DNA from: a virus | Length of the DNA stretch: 64,000 nt | IMG/VR virus record: IMGVR_UViG_3300042691_008014 | Location: 41,601 to 105,600 of that record | Strand: one strand, 5' to 3' | Shown: positions 9,108 to 17,998 of the stretch, one piece after another | Layout of the letters: each line of letters opens with the position of its first letter | Position numbering within the stretch: position 1 is the first letter of the stretch | Notes under the pieces: model-generated | What the model saw: the letters and a program-made list of their open reading frames with translations, nothing else | Told to the model about the DNA's origin: nothing | Database searches by the model: none | Program-made: the position numbers and the translations under genes

Positions 9108-10151
9108 TTATTTAAATATATCCCATTTTAAAACTACATCATTTACAAATTTATGAGTTAATATGGATGATGTGTGTCCATACCAACTTCTTTCTAAATA
9201 CTTTTTTTGTTCCTCAATACTCATACCGTTCATCTCTCTCCATAAAACTTTTGGCAGATTATCTTTCTCCAATTCGAAATTAAAATTTCTTATACTCCAT
9301 TCTATTATTCCTCCGTATAAAGATACTAAATTTTCTTCAAAAAACCAAAAATATCTACTAAAATCTATCTTATCTGCATAAGTTTTTACATACGCATTAT
9401 CAAATTCTAATTGTTTTTGTTCCCAAGTATTACAAATATCTTTATTTTCAATTATACACTCATAAACTGATTTATTGGTTGGTGTATGATAATATGGTGG
9501 GGTTCTACCTTCTCTTAAATAATTTTTAGAAAAGTTATTACTCATATTAAAAAACTTTATTTTTGTAATTCCATTTATTTCTAAAAAGTTGAGCAATAAT
9601 AAAATATATTCGAACCATTCAAAATATCTTTCATTATAAGTCATAACTTTATCCAACCATTCAAATGTAACTGGGTCTATATTAATAGGATTTTTGGTTG
9701 GATTGAAACCACCAGTTAAATGAAAATAACCATGTTCGTATTCTGTTGTTTTATCTTTACCACCTATTAAGTAATCACTGGTATGTACCCAGCTATCATT
9801 TTGTTTAATATAACTGATTGCAGGGTTTTTGTTAGATTCATATTTTTCAGGTGAAATAAAAAATGAATTTCGTGTCAGAGTTGTCCATTGAGCAACTACC
9901 GATATATCATTTGGGTTTACACCTTGCTTTAATAAATCAGAAACTTTGTAAATAATAGAACGAGCAATTGTTTTATTATCATGTGTAATAGTTCCATAAT
10001 TATGTAATGTGTGTGTATCTTTTAATTTTTCTTGCAACCAATTGGCCCAAGTCCAATTTTCTATCGGGTCTCGTTCCCATCTTCTTTCATCACCAATATT
10101 AATTCTAAAATTGTTAGTAAATGAACAACCTGATACTACTATATGTTTCAT
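9108..10151 (-). CDS. SGNH-hydrolase-like protein (GCSFT type)
   Basis: A 347-residue protein starting MKHIVVSGCSFTNN, where GCSFT is the block-I serine element of SGNH esterases (S10). An NYGTITHDN segment sits where the Gly/Asn block would be, followed by an SVVAQWTTLTR strand like the IVQW-T-R of the neighbouring genes at 10148-10864 and 26567-27454. The C-terminal His block is weak (SWYGHTSS). Members of this phage group are long and tryptophan/tyrosine-rich. SGNH enzymes commonly add or remove O-acetyl groups on glycans; that role is an inference from the island. It overlaps the gene upstream by four bases. Confidence 0.7.
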   Translation of the reverse strand: MKHIVVSGCSFTNNFRINIGDERRWERDPIENWTWANWLQEKLKDTHTLHNYGTITHDNKTIARSIIYKVSDLLKQGVNPNDISVVAQWTTLTRNSFFISPEKYESNKNPAISYIKQNDSWVHTSDYLIGGKDKTTEYEHGYFHLTGGFNPTKNPINIDPVTFEWLDKVMTYNERYFEWFEYILLLLNFLEINGITKIKFFNMSNNFSKNYLREGRTPPYYHTPTNKSVYECIIENKDICNTWEQKQLEFDNAYVKTYADKIDFSRYFWFFEENLVSLYGGIIEWSIRNFNFELEKDNLPKVLWREMNGMSIEEQKKYLERSWYGHTSSILTHKFVNDVVLKWDIFK

Positions 10152-10864
10152 ATATAATTTAATGTTTGTAATTTATTTGATAGAAAATTTGCCCACATTT
10201 CATGTCCTTCTTTATTAGGATGTTCATTTTCAGTTGTTTTAGTGTATCCACCAAATGTTTCTTTTAAAAAATTTGGATAATTTGATATTTCATTATCTGA
10301 AATCATGCAGTTATCCCATCCAAAAAAGTGCAAATGTTTATAACCATTTAATTCCAAATATGCATATAGTGATTTTATATAATTTTTTGTTTTATTTATT
10401 TGATATTCTGTATCTAAAAAATATCTTATAAATCTTTGAAAATCATTATCATATAATTCTATTAATTTTTTTCTGTCTTCATCCGTTCTATTATAATCTA
10501 TATTTTCATTCATTACAAATTTAGTAAAATTCCCATAAAAATTTACATCTTTTAGTATTTTATCTGCCGATGCGTGTAATGCGTTTGGTATTGTAAAATA
10601 CCAGTTCTTATTATTGTGTGTTGTAATAAGTTCTGTACGAATATAATTCGTCCATTGAATTATTAATACATCTTCTTTTTTAAATTCTTCATTTAAAATA
10701 TAAAATACTTTTCTAAAAACATAATCGTTGGATGCTCCACAATTTCCAAAGTTATAACAATCTACTTTATGTTTTTCAGAAAGTAATTTTGTATAATTTT
10801 CTATTTCACAATTTTCTAACCCCTGACCTTCTGTAAACGAGCATCCAACGGAATATAATTTCAT
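10148..10864 (-). CDS. SGNH-hydrolase-like protein
   Basis: A 238-residue protein with clear SGNH blocks: VGCSFTEG with S9 as nucleophile, NFGNCGASNDY as the Gly/Asn oxyanion blocks, and EHPNKEGHEMWANF at the C-terminus, where H215 is the likely catalytic histidine. The acid three residues before it is glutamate rather than aspartate. Length is normal for the fold. It starts on the last base of the SDR gene 10864-11862 and ends overlapping the next SGNH gene, so the three are one translational unit. A role as an O-acyl esterase or acyltransferase on the phage-made glycan is plausible but unproven. Confidence 0.8.
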   Translation of the reverse strand: MKLYSVGCSFTEGQGLENCEIENYTKLLSEKHKVDCYNFGNCGASNDYVFRKVFYILNEEFKKEDVLIIQWTNYIRTELITTHNNKNWYFTIPNALHASADKILKDVNFYGNFTKFVMNENIDYNRTDEDRKKLIELYDNDFQRFIRYFLDTEYQINKTKNYIKSLYAYLELNGYKHLHFFGWDNCMISDNEISNYPNFLKETFGGYTKTTENEHPNKEGHEMWANFLSNKLQTLNYI

Positions 10865-11862
10865 TACAATCTACTTTTGTATTCTAAAATTGATTTTGTT
10901 AAACCTTCTTTCAAAGATGTTTGTGGTAAAATTCCATATTTTTTTTGCTTATCAGCTCCTAAACATCTAATTGGGTCACCATTTGTTTTGGTTTCATCCC
11001 ATACTATGTTTTTAGTTTTGCCTGTAATTTCGGTATAACACTCGACAATGGTTTCAATTGTATCTTTGATACTTACTGCTTCTGCACATCCAAAGTTGAT
11101 AATATCCCTAACTTCTTTTTTAACAACATCAATCGATGCCTGTGCAACATCATCTCCAAATACAAAATCCCTTTTAGATGAACCATTACCCCAACAAACC
11201 ATATCATCACCTTCTACATTGAATAGTTTCCAAATGTTAGATGATATTACAGTTGCATCTTGTGCAAAGTTATCGTTTGTTCCGTAGATATTTGAAGGTC
11301 TGATTACAGTCCAATTATCCCAACCATACTGAACTCTCAATGAATCCAAAGTAAGTTCTCCCATTCTTTTTGTCCAACCTGGATGCCAATCTAAACGAGA
11401 TGGAGTTGATGCCCAAGTTTCTTCCTGATTCCATGTATCTTCTTCGTTCATTATATCTGCTGGTCTATAAACCCCAACCGATGAAAGATACACAAACCAA
11501 TCAACTTTGGCATCAAACGATGCTTTAATCATATTGGTGTTAAACATCAACATTGGGAATAGATAATCAGCAGGACAAGTTGATGACCTTGCTGGTGAAC
11601 CTTTTACTCCTGCGATATGTAATACAATATTAATATCATCTAACTTAAATAAATTCTCACAATGTGAAAGATATGTTAAATCGGTTTTAACCAATTCCAA
11701 TCTATCTGTGTATTGTGCTTTTAAGAAGTTTAAATTTTCACTAAATTTAAGGTCTACTGCATATACTTTATCAGCTCCTTCTTCTAAACATTTTCTAACG
11801 GTTGGTAATCCTACCAACCCATTTGCTCCTGTAACCAGAACGGTTTTTCCTTTTAATTCCAT
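10864..11862 (-). CDS. NAD-dependent epimerase/dehydratase (extended SDR), atypical active site
   Basis: A 332-residue extended SDR: VTGANGLVGLPT is the NAD-binding loop, with HIAGVKGSPARS, LSSVGVYRP, VIRPSNIYGTND and RDFVFGDDVA in the usual order. The K-x-x-G-E anchor is KRMGE, but four residues before the lysine is proline (PGWTK), so the catalytic tyrosine of YxxxK is replaced, as also seen in the SDR at 8107-9099 where it is valine. The leader AAAATAAAAATAAAATG lacks a Shine-Dalgarno. It likely acts on a nucleotide sugar; which one is not visible. Confidence 0.88.
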   Translation of the reverse strand: MELKGKTVLVTGANGLVGLPTVRKCLEEGADKVYAVDLKFSENLNFLKAQYTDRLELVKTDLTYLSHCENLFKLDDINIVLHIAGVKGSPARSSTCPADYLFPMLMFNTNMIKASFDAKVDWFVYLSSVGVYRPADIMNEEDTWNQEETWASTPSRLDWHPGWTKRMGELTLDSLRVQYGWDNWTVIRPSNIYGTNDNFAQDATVISSNIWKLFNVEGDDMVCWGNGSSKRDFVFGDDVAQASIDVVKKEVRDIINFGCAEAVSIKDTIETIVECYTEITGKTKNIVWDETKTNGDPIRCLGADKQKKYGILPQTSLKEGLTKSILEYKSRL

Positions 11863-11869
11863 TTTATTT

Positions 11870-13300
11870 TTATTTTGTTGTGTAATCTATTTTTATTTTT
11901 TCAAATATTTCATCAAAACACTCATAGTTTTCAAATGAGTATATATGCTTTTGGTTATATAATAATATATCAATTATTGAATAATACCAATTATGTAATT
12001 CCTCAATTGGCATGTTTTTTAGTTTAATTAATTCTTTTTCTAAAAGTAACATTCGCTTTTTAGGGTCTTTTTCTAAATCATAACTTTCATCTATAAATGG
12101 TTCAAAGGTTTTAAACCCTAATCTCCGTAATTCTGCTAATGTTAAATAATCCCCAAATACTAAAAATGGTTGTAAATTTGATATTGGTTTAAATATTTTT
12201 TCTGAAAGGAATACGTTTGGTCCAAAGAATGTTTCGGTTACTAAATGAAAATATGAATTTGCGTACCATTCTTTTTTATTATTTCTAACTCCAAATGCTC
12301 TTTTTTTATCAGATGGCAATTCCTTTGTATCATCTTCATAAGGTAATAATTTCTCTAATTCAGATGTATATTTTTCAACATTTTCCTCCGTATCCTCATA
12401 TACTTTATTTACAATATTTTTTAATATATTTTTTTCTAATTTTTCAATAAATGTAAATAATCCATCTTTTAATAAATCGTATTTTAGTGCAAAATATCCC
12501 AACATAGTTCTTTGTGGTTTATTCATTGTTCTATTTGGGGATAAAAATTTATGTTTTCTAATTTTAGTGGAATCTAAATCTTTTTCTTCAAGTAACTCAC
12601 ACAAATATCCCAAATTACCAATCATTGGAAATGAATTTATTTCATCGGCATATCCTCTTATAAATAAATGCCCATTATATATTTTTATTTTACTATCAGG
12701 ATATATTTCATAGTATTCCGAAAATTTACTTCCTCCTAAAATTATGATATTAGAAGCATCTACTCCTAATTCATTTAATTGGATTTCAAATTGTTGTATA
12801 TTGTGTGAATCATATAAAGGGTCATGTATCATATTTACTAATATTTTTACTTTGCCCGATTTAATTAAATCAAATAATTCAGGTTCTATAATGTCTTTTA
12901 AAAACCAAGTATATTCTGTATCATTTAACAAAAAACTGTTTTTATTATGTAGTGCAGAAAGTGTATCTTTTATTTCTAATGGATATACATAAATGAAATC
13001 ATCATCTTTAATTTGATTAAATGATATTATATTTTTAGGAAAATTTCTAGAAAAATAATTAAACAATTCCGAATGGTCGAATTTTATACCCTTTTGTTCT
13101 GATTTATATTGTAGTATTTCATACCAATCTATTTTTAAATTGTTTTTTAAAACATATTGAATAAATTTAGTAATAACAGGATGCATTCCATTACCAAATG
13201 GCTTGAGTTGACCGTGGTCAATATACCAATCGGTATATATCATTTTAAAATTTGAACCATGTATTGCATTCATATTAATATCTGTATATTTTTTTAACAT
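11870..13300 (-). CDS. glycosyltransferase-like protein, SEKxxKP family
   Basis: A 476-residue relative of the protein at 4786-6228. Around residues 355-400 it carries ETFFGPNVFLSEKIFKPI, QPFLVFG, LGFKTF and FIDESYDLE, with the same spacing as its relative. The N-terminal half is not similar to anything I recognise. I infer a sugar-transferase role from the motif and the neighbourhood. Its start overlaps the end of the COG5610-like gene by 26 bases, an unusually long overlap that suggests translational coupling, unless a later ATG (codon 10) is used. Confidence 0.75.
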   Translation of the reverse strand: MLKKYTDINMNAIHGSNFKMIYTDWYIDHGQLKPFGNGMHPVITKFIQYVLKNNLKIDWYEILQYKSEQKGIKFDHSELFNYFSRNFPKNIISFNQIKDDDFIYVYPLEIKDTLSALHNKNSFLLNDTEYTWFLKDIIEPELFDLIKSGKVKILVNMIHDPLYDSHNIQQFEIQLNELGVDASNIIILGGSKFSEYYEIYPDSKIKIYNGHLFIRGYADEINSFPMIGNLGYLCELLEEKDLDSTKIRKHKFLSPNRTMNKPQRTMLGYFALKYDLLKDGLFTFIEKLEKNILKNIVNKVYEDTEENVEKYTSELEKLLPYEDDTKELPSDKKRAFGVRNNKKEWYANSYFHLVTETFFGPNVFLSEKIFKPISNLQPFLVFGDYLTLAELRRLGFKTFEPFIDESYDLEKDPKKRMLLLEKELIKLKNMPIEELHNWYYSIIDILLYNQKHIYSFENYECFDEIFEKIKIDYTTK

Positions 13301-14234
13301 TATTTCCTACATAATTGTTATCGTGAAAGAAACTTTCAAATAACAATTCATTTTTTATATAATCTTTAGTACACATTAAATTAAAAATATTATCTGAAAT
13401 TTCTGGTGATAGATTATAATTTATATTAGCATTCAGCATATCATTTACGAAATTTTTAATTCCATCTACTATTTTTATTTTATCACTAAAGTATTTTTGA
13501 TTTTCTGTATCGTTTTCGTTTATAAACTCACCATTAACAATATCGATATATGTTCCAACTTTATCGGTAAATACTGATTCAAAGAATATGATATTGTTTT
13601 TAAAATTACATTTTTCAAAATCATAAAAACCTTTTGTATTTTTCAAATCTATATTTCCTTTATAGGTCATATACCTGCCTTTCAAATCCAAATCAAATGT
13701 TTTTTGTAAATAATATTGAGTAGTACCTTGATAACCACTATCTACCATATATACATTTTTACATTCTCCAATCGTATTATTAATATATTTTCTATACGAA
13801 TCTCTTAATACCTTTGATTTACCCAATATATCTGGAGCACATAAATTTAAATTTGGTAATCTATTTGAAGTATCAATTTGAATATCATTTTCAATAATGT
13901 AATTTATTTGAAATCTATCTTTAAGTAATTCGGATAAATTACCTTGGTATCTATGTAAATTAAATGATTCATAAACATCATATTCAGATACAAACGAAGA
14001 TAGTGATGCCAATTTTCTTGATGTTTTAAAATAAACTGAATTTGGTAAATTATATTTTATTTTAAAATCTTGATATAATTGATTAAGAAAATATCCTTCT
14101 CGTGAGTTAAATAAAATCAAATCACCGTCTTTTACTTCATCTTTTAACCAATTAAAATAATTAAATACTAATGGTCCAAAAAAGATATAACCAAGTTCTT
14201 CCAATGATTCTGGATTTTTAACAATGTGGTCCAT
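13275..14234 (-). CDS. COG5610-like protein (HAD-related, glycan-cluster type)
   Basis: A 319-residue protein with LGYIFFGPLVFNYFNWL, then LILFNSREGYFLNQLY and later VDSGYQGTTQYYL. These match the order seen in COG5610 proteins of polysaccharide clusters, which read LGY-x-x-x-GP, then a strand ending in ARDGY-L, then VD-GW-GS-Q. Those proteins are usually called HAD-family hydrolases. Here the ARDGY element is SREGY, so an expected aspartate is glutamate. Function is unknown; the family is often fused or adjacent to glycosyltransferases, as here. It starts on the last base of the small HAD gene upstream. Confidence 0.65.
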   Translation of the reverse strand: MDHIVKNPESLEELGYIFFGPLVFNYFNWLKDEVKDGDLILFNSREGYFLNQLYQDFKIKYNLPNSVYFKTSRKLASLSSFVSEYDVYESFNLHRYQGNLSELLKDRFQINYIIENDIQIDTSNRLPNLNLCAPDILGKSKVLRDSYRKYINNTIGECKNVYMVDSGYQGTTQYYLQKTFDLDLKGRYMTYKGNIDLKNTKGFYDFEKCNFKNNIIFFESVFTDKVGTYIDIVNGEFINENDTENQKYFSDKIKIVDGIKNFVNDMLNANINYNLSPEISDNIFNLMCTKDYIKNELLFESFFHDNNYVGNNVKKIYRY

Positions 14235-14665
14235 TATAAATAAACTTTAAATGAAGGTATACCAAGTGAATTCCACAAATCAATTATTTCTTGTTTATCA
14301 TCAAATGCACAAAACACATCATCTTTGATAAAATCATTGTACATTTTTCGTTTTAATTCTACATCTTTAATATAATGATTTTCTTCACCTCTCATAAACA
14401 ATCCATCATATTTAATCCCATATATTTCTAACCAATCCTGTGTAGAATTAAGTATCATTCGTGGTCTACTAGTTAGTATATAAATCCCATAATCATTATA
14501 TAGGTGATTTATAATATCAATCATAGGTGCGTTTGGTTTATCTGATATTACATTTTTATAATCATATAAAACATCCCAATCGATACTACCATCAGATTTA
14601 GTTGCAAGTGCATACCTCTTTTTATTTATTGAAAGAGTATTATCTATATCTACTATAACAATCAT
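14234..14665 (-). CDS. HAD phosphatase, polynucleotide-kinase 3'-phosphatase-like
   Basis: A 143-residue HAD-fold protein: VDIDNTLS gives the DxDxT nucleophile and acid (D6, D8), ILTSRPR is motif II, and CAFDDKQEIIDLW holds the acidic motif IV pair near the C-terminus. Size and pattern resemble the phosphatase domain of phage polynucleotide kinases standing alone, without a kinase domain. In this operon it could equally dephosphorylate a sugar phosphate. It overlaps its neighbours on both sides by 1-4 bases. Confidence 0.8.
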   Translation of the reverse strand: MIVIVDIDNTLSINKKRYALATKSDGSIDWDVLYDYKNVISDKPNAPMIDIINHLYNDYGIYILTSRPRMILNSTQDWLEIYGIKYDGLFMRGEENHYIKDVELKRKMYNDFIKDDVFCAFDDKQEIIDLWNSLGIPSFKVYL

Positions 14666-15861
14666 TTTCGTAAACCTTGTTCTTTATAAGTTACTGGTAT
14701 TTTAATACCAGTATTACACCCATTACAATTATCACAAAATGTGATGTATCCAAGTTCGGTAAATCCCAAATCAAACTTAATTAAATCTTTGGGGTATACT
14801 TCTGATAAATTTACATAATCATTTTCGTTTGGTGAAAACAATTTAGTTAGAACTGCGCTTGTATTAAGGTGACAATAATAAAACTTGCCATCATTCAATC
14901 CTCTAAATGGAGCAGTGCAACTATCAAAGTGATTTATGAGTTCTTCTTCACTCATATTATTTTTAATTCTCAAATCACCAAAATCATACCACTCGATATT
15001 ATTCCTTACATAGTGATTGATATTTTTCTCTTGGTAAGTTCCTAAAACTCTATCAACTTTACTTTTTAATTTTTCTAATTTATTAGAGTAATTACTTACA
15101 CTTAAAATAACATTATTATTTTTTAACACTTCTAGTATTTCTTCTTTTGGGAGGACTGTACCATTAGTGGTTATTATAAACTTATCAATCTTATCTGAAT
15201 ACTTTTCTAAAATGTATTCGATTACATCTTTGATATTTGGGTGTAAAAACGGCTCTCCACCAACTAAATGGAAAATACTTACATAATCAACAAGATTAAA
15301 ATATAAGTCAATATCATTTAAGATAGTTTGAGTATCTCTGTGTTTTGGTAGTTCGTAATGTGGTATAAACATATTACAAAACGAACACGCCAAATTACAT
15401 TTTTCAGTCACCAATACATCTGTTTGAAATATGTGAACCTTTTGTTTGTGTATAAATGGCCAAATAGATGCAATGTTTTTATACCAAGTATATTTTACAT
15501 TTAGTTTATCTAAATATTCTTTATAGTATTGTCTATACTCATCTGATGTGATAATTACATTTTCACCAGTTGGTTCAAAGTTATCTATATGAACTAATTT
15601 TAAATTCTCACGAGTGTTGACGAGGTTTTTTGATTGATGATAAAATGAACTAATTTCGTTTACATTCAATATAGTTGATTCATCTTTAACATCGTGGTCA
15701 ACTATGTATTTTATTTTTAAAACATTATTACCCAACAAATAATCTACACTTCTAATAAATTGGACACACTCTTTACTTGCACCGAATAGAACATATTCGG
15801 TTTCAGTATCCCATTCTTGGATAAATTTCTCAAAATTATGTAGATTAGGATTATATTTCAT
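14662..15861 (-). CDS. radical SAM/SPASM enzyme with N-terminal Rossmann-like domain
   Basis: A 399-residue protein. Residues 20-130 look like a small nucleotide-binding domain (VLFGASKECVQFI, then IKYIVDHD). The radical SAM site is CNLACSFC (C155, C159, C162), with LVGGEPFLHP about 40 residues on, the usual SAM-binding GGEP. A C-terminal cysteine-rich stretch (C376, C379, C382 in FCDNCNGC, plus two earlier cysteines) suggests a SPASM auxiliary cluster. The combination of a Rossmann-like sensor and SPASM is seen in glycan and peptide modification enzymes. It is placed between the ThDP PP-domain gene and a HAD phosphatase, with gaps of 3 bases or less. Confidence 0.85.
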   Translation of the reverse strand: MKYNPNLHNFEKFIQEWDTETEYVLFGASKECVQFIRSVDYLLGNNVLKIKYIVDHDVKDESTILNVNEISSFYHQSKNLVNTRENLKLVHIDNFEPTGENVIITSDEYRQYYKEYLDKLNVKYTWYKNIASIWPFIHKQKVHIFQTDVLVTEKCNLACSFCNMFIPHYELPKHRDTQTILNDIDLYFNLVDYVSIFHLVGGEPFLHPNIKDVIEYILEKYSDKIDKFIITTNGTVLPKEEILEVLKNNNVILSVSNYSNKLEKLKSKVDRVLGTYQEKNINHYVRNNIEWYDFGDLRIKNNMSEEELINHFDSCTAPFRGLNDGKFYYCHLNTSAVLTKLFSPNENDYVNLSEVYPKDLIKFDLGFTELGYITFCDNCNGCNTGIKIPVTYKEQGLRK

Positions 15862-15864
15862 ATA

Positions 15865-16494
15865 TTAAAATACTACCCATTTACCACTTCCGTAGTGCGG
15901 ATACTTTGATTTATATTTGTAGTGAATTACATCGGATGGAATATCTTTCTTTTTATTCCAAGTTGCTTCCGTTGGTGTGTAAGTTGAAACATCATTATCT
16001 TCAACTATAAAATGTAAAGGTAAATCAAAATTTCTAGCGTATTTATGAACTTCATAGAATATACCACTCTCAAAACTCATATCTCCTATAAATACCCAAA
16101 CCTTTTCATCACTACCTTTGGCCTTAATTCCCATTGCTACACCCAATGCAATAGAAAGAGTTCCACCTACAATTGCGGATGAATAAAACTTCTCATCTAT
16201 CTTACAAAGAGTTATAGATTTACCATCAAGTATTTCATCGGTAATCCATTGTGGAGATATTCCTTTTAATAAAGCATGGTAGTGAGACCTCCAAGTTGAA
16301 AACACCCAATCGTTTTTAGATATTCTTTTGAATACCTCTATTAGTTGTTCTTCATTTCCGTTTGATAAGTGAATTGGTCCTCTGATTTTACCATCTTCCC
16401 AGTTTTGAACTATATCATTCTCAAACTGAATGAGTTCTTCTGCATTCCAATTATGTTCTCTAACTATTGGATATTGTTCTAAATTTTGTATCAT
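15865..16494 (-). CDS. ThDP-dependent enzyme, PP-domain (E1-alpha-like) subunit
   Basis: A 209-residue protein similar to the thiamin-diphosphate-binding part of 2-oxo acid dehydrogenase/acetoin dehydrogenase E1-alpha. WRSHYHALLKG (68-78) matches the RGHGHALAKG region, SAIVGGTLSIALGVAMG follows, and the cofactor motif is GDM (137-139) ending in EDND with N167 at the expected spacing. The third residue of GDG is Met, and the chain is much shorter than a full E1-alpha (about 330). The matching Pyr-domain gene is 9 kb away at 6436-6978. A two-gene minimal enzyme is the simplest reading; donor and acceptor are unknown. Confidence 0.8.
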   Translation of the reverse strand: MIQNLEQYPIVREHNWNAEELIQFENDIVQNWEDGKIRGPIHLSNGNEEQLIEVFKRISKNDWVFSTWRSHYHALLKGISPQWITDEILDGKSITLCKIDEKFYSSAIVGGTLSIALGVAMGIKAKGSDEKVWVFIGDMSFESGIFYEVHKYARNFDLPLHFIVEDNDVSTYTPTEATWNKKKDIPSDVIHYKYKSKYPHYGSGKWVVF

Positions 16495-17027
16495 CTATCT
16501 CTTTTTTGTAGTATTGGATTGTTTGTTGGCCATTCCATTTGATATTCAGGGTCATTCCACTTTACCACACCTTGTTCATTTGCATCCACATAACCGTCTT
16601 TGTAAAATAAGTTATAGTGAAACATACAATCAGTTAATGCATAGTGTCCGTTTGCAAATCCTGGTGGAACTAATACCTGATTTCTTAATCTTTCCGTTAT
16701 AATAAAACTTTCCCACTCCCCAAAGGTAGGACTATTTTCTCTCATATCCAAAACAACTAAATAGATATCACCTACTGCTGCTTGTACCAATTTCCAAGTC
16801 TTTTTATCCCAGTGTAATCCTCTCAATACACCTTTATAAGAACGAGAGAATCTACCATGTACTTCACATTTGCCATCGATATAATCAACTATTGGGTGCT
16901 CAATTGAATGAAATGTTGTCCATATTTCACCTCTGTATTCTCTAAATACGGATGGTTGAAATACTGGAACCTCATGTCCAAATTTTTTTGATGGAGTAAT
17001 TTGAAACTCATCCCATTTACTACTCAT
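16491..17027 (-). CDS. RmlC-like NDP-4-keto-sugar 3,5-epimerase
   Basis: A 178-residue cupin of the dTDP-4-dehydrorhamnose 3,5-epimerase family. It shows GVLRGLHWDKKTWKLV with the catalytic histidine in RGLH, then GDIYLVVLDMRENSPTFGEW, VPPGFANGHYAL, and the C-terminal GVVKWNDPEYQMEWP. All the family landmarks are in order and length is normal (about 180). Several family members are acetyl-carrying or 3-epimerase-only variants, so the exact product is uncertain. It lies between the canonical SDR and the ThDP PP gene, consistent with a shared nucleotide-sugar pathway. Confidence 0.92.
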   Translation of the reverse strand: MSSKWDEFQITPSKKFGHEVPVFQPSVFREYRGEIWTTFHSIEHPIVDYIDGKCEVHGRFSRSYKGVLRGLHWDKKTWKLVQAAVGDIYLVVLDMRENSPTFGEWESFIITERLRNQVLVPPGFANGHYALTDCMFHYNLFYKDGYVDANEQGVVKWNDPEYQMEWPTNNPILQKRDR

Positions 17028-17028
17028 A

Positions 17029-17994
17029 TTATGTATTATTTGCGTATCCTAAAGGAAATCCATTTCTAAATTCTGCTCCCATTTTTGGAACAATCATTTG
17101 GTATGCGTGAATTAATTCTTCGATACCTCTATCTAACCCCCACTCTGGTACCCATCCAGTTTCCTCTAGCTTTGCGTTAGAAACTATGTAATCCCTCTTA
17201 TCGGGGTCTTCGTAATAATCGTTGTATGATACGGCAAAATCCTTTACCTGGGATTGAATCTTTTCTAATAATTCTTGCTTTGAAAGATTGGCATTACTCA
17301 ACCCTACATTAAATACTTGTCCTTTATATTTTTCGTAATTTATAATCATAAATAAAAATGTAAATGCTACATCTTGAATATGAATAAAATTTCTCTTAAA
17401 GTTTTTCTCAAATACTACAATGTATTTATCAGTAATTGCTTTATAAACAAAATCGTTTACCAATAAATCGGTTCTCATACGAGGTGATACACCAAATACA
17501 GTTGCCAATCTAAATGTAATTGCCGATGTGGTTGCTCTTAAAAAAGTTTCAGCATCACACTTTGTTTGTCCATACACTGATATAGGTGTTAAAGGTGAAT
17601 CTTCGGTGCATTCAGTTTGTCCAACTCCAATACCATAACCACTATTTGTATTTGGATATAAAATTTTTTTATCCTTTGCAAATTTTACTATGTTACATAT
17701 TTGGTCAAAATTGATTTCCCTTGCCAGCTTTGGGTCTGCTGCGCAAGCTGGGAACCCAACAATTGCAGCTAATGGAATTATTACATCAGCTTCATTACAC
17801 AACTTTTCTAAAAGAGATTCATTACGAACATCTCCATATATGAATTTGAATTTAGGATTTGAAGTATATTGTAATAATGAGGTTTGATTAAATAATAGTT
17901 TATCCAATACTACTACCTTATAGTTTTGTTCCAATAACATACCAACTAATACAGAACCCAAATAACCTGCACCACCTGTAATTAATACTTTCAT
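17029..17994 (-). CDS. NAD-dependent epimerase/dehydratase (canonical extended SDR)
   Basis: A 321-residue SDR with ITGGAGYLGSVL as the NAD site and an intact catalytic YGQTK (YxxxK), followed by FRLATVFG and FIHIQDVA. Unlike the other two SDRs in the island its active-site tyrosine is kept, so it is the best candidate for the working 4,6-dehydratase/epimerase/reductase. Its substrate is probably the nucleotide sugar then handled by the RmlC-like enzyme that follows one base later. Some sequence (PLAAIVGFPACAADP) is typical of a branch often annotated as NAD-dependent epimerase in surface-sugar clusters. Confidence 0.9.
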   Translation of the reverse strand: MKVLITGGAGYLGSVLVGMLLEQNYKVVVLDKLLFNQTSLLQYTSNPKFKFIYGDVRNESLLEKLCNEADVIIPLAAIVGFPACAADPKLAREINFDQICNIVKFAKDKKILYPNTNSGYGIGVGQTECTEDSPLTPISVYGQTKCDAETFLRATTSAITFRLATVFGVSPRMRTDLLVNDFVYKAITDKYIVVFEKNFKRNFIHIQDVAFTFLFMIINYEKYKGQVFNVGLSNANLSKQELLEKIQSQVKDFAVSYNDYYEDPDKRDYIVSNAKLEETGWVPEWGLDRGIEELIHAYQMIVPKMGAEFRNGFPLGYANNT

Positions 17995-17998
17995 AATT

